8,001 nucleotides of DNA from JAJKIP01 sp040509055 (GTDB lineage Bacteria; Bacteroidota; Bacteroidia; Chitinophagales; Chitinophagaceae): positions 1 through 8,001 of the forward strand of contig JBEVLT010000003.1 in the NCBI GenBank assembly GCA_040509055.1. The letters run 5' to 3'. Position 1 is the stretch's first letter. Every line of letters starts with the position of its first letter. This document shows positions 5,303-8,001 of this stretch, piece after piece. Position numbers and translations under genes: made by a program. Below the pieces are notes generated by a model. It saw only the letters and a program-made list of their open reading frames with translations. It did no database searches and was not told where the DNA came from.

Positions 5303-7189
5303 TTAAACATTCACAACAAGCACCGGAATCTTCACATCATGCCTTACTGAATCGATGGTCTGGCCGTAAAACCAGTCTTTGATGCCGCTATGTCCGTGTG
5401 CGCCGATCACCAGCAGGTCGGCTTCTGTCTTTTTGATGATGCGTACGATCTCCCTGGATCGCTGGCTGAATCCCAGCACGCCGGTAGCTTCGTAGCCCAT
5501 CTGGCTCAGCCGTGCTGCATAAAAGTCGATGTGCTGCTGGTCGTTCATGGTTTCCAGGTCGGCCGAGTCCTTTTCGAGTATTTTGGCCGTAGCGCTTTCC
5601 ACGATGTGGATCAGCACGAACGATGTGCCGCTATGCGCCTGGCCGATGGCATACGATAACAGTTTTTCATCCTTTTCGCTGAATTCCAGGGCCACGGCTA
5701 TTTTGTTGAATACCGGGACGGCGATATCCTGCAGGTGGCCGGTTCTCCGGTGCACTTCCAGCGGCACACCGCGGCCTTTTTTATTCAACAGGGGGTATAC
5801 CAAAGAGATGGCCAGCAAGGCGACGAACAGCACGCCCCCGGCAACGATCAGTACCTGCCAGATCAGTTGCGGCGAACCGTTGAAATAATCCATGACTTCC
5901 CCGGTTACCATCCGTATGTTCAGATATACCAGCACAGCCGTGATCAGCCAGGCAATGACCTGCACAACGGGCTTGATGGCAAAAGATCCCATTGTCTTTT
6001 TATCGCTTACAAAATGGATCAACGGAATGATGGCAAAGCCCAGCTGCAGGCTCAGGATCACCTGGCTCAGGATCAGCAGGCTGTCGATATTATCTTCACC
6101 GTTTATCAGTATGACCAGCACGGCGGGAATGATGGCCAGCAGCCTGGTCAGCAGCCGCCTGATCCACGGATTGATGCGCAGCCGCAGGTAGCCTTCCATG
6201 ACGATCTGTCCGGCCAGGGTGCCGGTGATCGTAGAGCTCTGGCCGGCCGCAATGAGCGCTACGGCAAACAGGATGGAAGCCAGCTTTGACCCCAGCTGTG
6301 GCGACAGCAGTTCATAGGCTTGTTTGATCTCCGCCACATCGGTTCGCCCGGTCTTATAAAATACCGTGGCCGCCAGTATCAGGATGGCCGCATTCACGAA
6401 AAAAGCCAGGTTGAGGGCGATGGCGCTGTCGGCAAAATTCAGTTTTAGTGCTTTGCGGATGCCCCGATCGTCCCGTTTGATCTTACGCGTCTGTACCAAT
6501 GCGGAATGCAGGTACAGGTTATGCGGCATCACGGTGGCCCCGATGATACCGATGGCAATATACAGGGCCGTCTCGTTGGGAATGCGCGGTACCAGTCCTG
6601 CCGCTACTTCGCCCAGGTGCGGCTTGGCTATCAGTATCTCGATAAGGAACGACACCCCGATAATAAAAATAAGTCCCACGATGAAAGCTTCCATTTTGCG
6701 CATGCCCAGGCGCTGCAGCAGCAACAGCAGGAAGGTATCGAATACGGTGATCAGCACACCCCAGATCAGCGGCATGCCCGTAAGCAGCTGGATACCGATG
6801 GCCATGCCCAGTACTTCGGCCAGGTCAGTGGCGGCAATGGCGATTTCGGCCAGCACGTACAGGGCAAAGTTCACTGACCGCGGGTAGGTTTCGCGGTTGG
6901 CCTGTGCCAGGTCCCTCCTGCGCACGATGCCCAGCCGCGCCGAAAGACTTTGCAGCAGCAGCGCCATCAGGTTGCTCATCAGCAGCACCCAGATCAGCGT
7001 ATAGCCAAACTGGCTGCCGCCGGCCAGGTCCGTGGCCCAGTTGCCCGGGTCCATATACCCTACGCTGACCAGGTAGGCTGGTCCGAAGAAGGAAAGGATG
7101 CGACGCCATACCGGCCGGTTGGTGGCAGTGGTATCTACGGACTCGTGCACCTCGCTGAGCGAAAGGTCAGCCGGCTTATTCGTTTTCAT
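5303..7189 (-). CDS. mntH: Nramp-type manganese/divalent metal transporter (MntH) with fused C-terminal UspA domain
   Basis: This is an inner-membrane, proton-coupled importer of Mn2+ (and possibly Fe2+). It has 628 residues, against about 410-450 for typical MntH. Residues about 30-470 form the Nramp domain with roughly eleven or twelve membrane helices. The metal site is intact: D47-PG-N50 in helix 1 and M221-P-H223 in helix 6. The family block SLSARLGIVRRRDLAQA is at 81-97. After a short linker with a basic patch (about 470-492), residues 495-628 form a cytosolic universal stress protein domain. Its nucleotide-binding loop reads G596-AH-G599, nine residues, then G609-Q-T. This matches the G-2x-G-9x-G(S/T) pattern except for Q610 where S or T is usual. 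ATP binding is therefore likely but unproven. The ATG at 7189 lies inside the end of mntR (14-base overlap), which points to one transcript and coupled translation. Expression is probably controlled by the MntR-like repressor upstream. Confidence 0.95.
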   Translation of the reverse strand: MKTNKPADLSLSEVHESVDTTATNRPVWRRILSFFGPAYLVSVGYMDPGNWATDLAGGSQFGYTLIWVLLMSNLMALLLQSLSARLGIVRRRDLAQANRETYPRSVNFALYVLAEIAIAATDLAEVLGMAIGIQLLTGMPLIWGVLITVFDTFLLLLLQRLGMRKMEAFIVGLIFIIGVSFLIEILIAKPHLGEVAAGLVPRIPNETALYIAIGIIGATVMPHNLYLHSALVQTRKIKRDDRGIRKALKLNFADSAIALNLAFFVNAAILILAATVFYKTGRTDVAEIKQAYELLSPQLGSKLASILFAVALIAAGQSSTITGTLAGQIVMEGYLRLRINPWIRRLLTRLLAIIPAVLVILINGEDNIDSLLILSQVILSLQLGFAIIPLIHFVSDKKTMGSFAIKPVVQVIAWLITAVLVYLNIRMVTGEVMDYFNGSPQLIWQVLIVAGGVLFVALLAISLVYPLLNKKGRGVPLEVHRRTGHLQDIAVPVFNKIAVALEFSEKDEKLLSYAIGQAHSGTSFVLIHIVESATAKILEKDSADLETMNDQQHIDFYAARLSQMGYEATGVLGFSQRSREIVRIIKKTEADLLVIGAHGHSGIKDWFYGQTIDSVRHDVKIPVLVVNV

Positions 7190-7862
7190 ATTTTACGTGG
7201 ATGTTTTTGGCCAGCTCTGTGCTGATATGCGTAGCCGGTAATTCGGCATCTGTTTTTCTGGCCTGCCGGATCTTTATTTCCAGCGACTGGTCAAAGCTGA
7301 ATTTCCGTTTCACTTCGAGGCGGGTGCCGATGCCGATCTTTTTATGACCCAGCAGCTCCAGCATTTCGGTGGACTGGTCGCTGACATGGCATACCGTCGC
7401 GGTTTTATTCAGCGGCAGCTCGGTCAGGCAAACCTGCTTGCTGGTTTCAATGCGGCCATTGCTGTCCGGTATGGGATCTCCGTGCGGATCAAAACGCGGG
7501 AAACCGAGAAACTCGTCCAGCTTGTCGATCAGTTTTTTACAGCTCACATGTTCCAGGTCTTCGGCTACGGCATGCACTTCGTCCCAGCTGAACTTTAATT
7601 TTTCTGCCAGGAAAAACTCCCACAGCCGGTGCCGGCGGATGATGAGCAGGGCCACTTTGGTGCCTTCGGCCGTAAGGCGGAAGCCGCGGTAGGCCTGGTA
7701 GTGCACCAGTTTTTTGGTGCGTAGCTTTTTCATCATGTCGGTGATGGAAGCAGGACGGGTCTGCAATTCTGCCGAAAGCTCGTTGGTTGTCACCATGCCG
7801 TCCTTTTGAAGGTGAAAAATGGCTTTGATATAATTTTCTTCGCTGGTGGAATAGTTTAGCAC
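7176..7862 (-). CDS. mntR: DtxR/MntR-family metal-dependent transcriptional repressor
   Basis: This is a cytosolic metalloregulator of 228 residues that is expected to repress metal-uptake genes when metal is abundant. The domains in order are a winged helix-turn-helix (1 to about 65, with EENYIKAIFHL at the start), a metal-binding dimerisation domain (about 66-140) and a C-terminal SH3/FeoA-like domain (about 148-228). Candidate metal ligands by comparison with DtxR and Bacillus MntR are H78, E82, H97, E101, E104 and H105. E101 replaces DtxR's Cys102, as in manganese sensors. N10 and K13 stand where Bacillus MntR has Asp8 and Glu11, so the site is not standard. The family motif DPHGDPIP is at 125-132. 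The start is GTG at 7862. No earlier ATG, GTG or TTG is available before an in-frame stop, and the family starts ML-Y. The gene is the first of a two-gene operon with mntH and probably represses its own promoter. Confidence 0.93.
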   Translation of the reverse strand: MLNYSTSEENYIKAIFHLQKDGMVTTNELSAELQTRPASITDMMKKLRTKKLVHYQAYRGFRLTAEGTKVALLIIRRHRLWEFFLAEKLKFSWDEVHAVAEDLEHVSCKKLIDKLDEFLGFPRFDPHGDPIPDSNGRIETSKQVCLTELPLNKTATVCHVSDQSTEMLELLGHKKIGIGTRLEVKRKFSFDQSLEIKIRQARKTDAELPATHISTELAKNIHVKYENE

Positions 7863-7873
7863 AGCTAAAATTA

Positions 7874-7893
7874 TTTTTAGACAAACCTAAAAA
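7874..7893. promoter_or_regulatory. Predicted MntR/DtxR-type operator
   Basis: This is a perfect 7-base inverted repeat, TTTTTAG and CTAAAAA, around the 6-base spacer ACAAAC. The core (TTTAGG...CTAAA on the minus strand) resembles the TTAGG...CCTAA boxes of DtxR-family repressors. It covers the -7 element of the mntR promoter and ends 12 bases from the GTG start. A further half-site, CTAAAA at 7865-7870, pairs with TTTTAG at 7875-7880 around TTAT, so the half-sites overlap. Binding by the adjacent repressor is inference. Confidence 0.65.
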
Positions 7894-7912
7894 AAATTAT
7901 GCAACCGGCAAA
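7882..7912 (-). promoter_or_regulatory. mntR-mntH promoter (-33 TTTG, -7 TAGGTTTG)
   Basis: On the minus strand, TTTG (7912-7909) is followed after exactly 19 bases by TAGGTTTG (7889-7882). Both match the Bacteroidota promoter consensus, including spacing. Transcription would start about 10 bases from the GTG, giving a nearly leaderless message. An overlapping upstream alternative, TAATTTTG (7916-7909), also fits TAnnTTTG. The operator palindrome lies on the -7 element. Confidence 0.65.
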
Positions 7913-7937
7913 ATTATCCCGTTGAACAGGAAAACAC

Positions 7938-7945
7938 TTACTTTG
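7938..7945 (+). promoter_or_regulatory. Possible -7 element for the gene starting at 7966
   Basis: TTACTTTG resembles TAnnTTTG with one mismatch at the second base, 20 bases before the ATG. No good -33 element is seen at the usual spacing (TTG at 7922-7924 is too close). The call is weak. Confidence 0.35.
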
Positions 7946-7965
7946 CCATACCAACTATCGTATAC

Positions 7966-8001
7966 ATGATCGTTTTTTACAGGTTTTTCCTGCTCTGTTT
8001 T
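7966..8001 (+). CDS. Start of an unidentified gene, cut by the window edge
   Basis: Twelve codons from the ATG at 7966 read MIVFYRFFLLCF and stay open to the last base. The hydrophobic run after an early arginine looks like the beginning of a signal peptide or membrane anchor, so an exported or membrane protein is plausible. Too little is present to name a family. It diverges from mntR across 103 bases that hold the predicted operator, so it could belong to the same metal regulon, but the operator is about 70 bases from its start and the link is speculative. Confidence 0.5.
   Translation, partial: MIVFYRFFLLCF

Noticed and set aside
1..8001. Defence system, phage, insertion sequence or CRISPR array
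   Set aside because: No transposase, integrase, nuclease, repeat-spacer pattern or target-site duplication was seen. All gene calls fit core metabolism, regulation or transport.

Overview
The window looks like a chromosomal housekeeping segment from a member of the Bacteroidota, most likely the Chitinophagaceae or close relatives. Three things support this. Upstream regions carry the Bacteroidota-type -7 promoter element TAnnTTTG (before ahcY, icd and mntR), and Shine-Dalgarno sequences are almost absent. The protein types also fit: a short family best known from Bacteroidota, a Bacteroidota-style Crp/Fnr regulator, and an Nramp transporter with a UspA tail. Base composition is moderate to GC-rich. 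The species assignment is inference.

Layout. Positions 1-1311 (minus) hold S-adenosylhomocysteinase (ahcY), missing only about the last four residues. A divergent promoter region follows, then a 102-residue conserved protein of unknown function at 1488-1796 (plus). That gene converges, with a 3-base gap, on a minus-strand gene at 1800-3005. This gene joins a PrsW-type intramembrane protease to a GNAT acetyltransferase in one frame. A long hairpin with a T-tract (3007-3074) separates it from the upstream isocitrate dehydrogenase gene icd (3088-4317, minus) and lies directly against its start codon. A Crp/Fnr-family regulator (4476-5093, plus) diverges from icd. A 209-base gene-free stretch (5094-5302) follows.

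The right part is a manganese module on the minus strand. A DtxR/MntR-family repressor (7176-7862) overlaps by 14 bases the gene for an Nramp metal transporter fused to a C-terminal universal stress protein domain (5303-7189). The mntR upstream region holds a palindrome typical of DtxR-family boxes. It lies over a near-ideal Bacteroidota promoter, which suggests metal-dependent autoregulation of both genes. A new gene starts divergently at 7966 and runs off the right edge.

AhcY (activated methyl cycle) and Icd (TCA cycle, NADPH supply) are core metabolism. I see no phage, insertion sequence, CRISPR array, tRNA or rRNA, and no obvious new defence system. The most distinctive features are two domain fusions (PrsW-GNAT and Nramp-UspA), the operator built into the mntR promoter, and the terminator-like hairpin touching the prsW-GNAT start.
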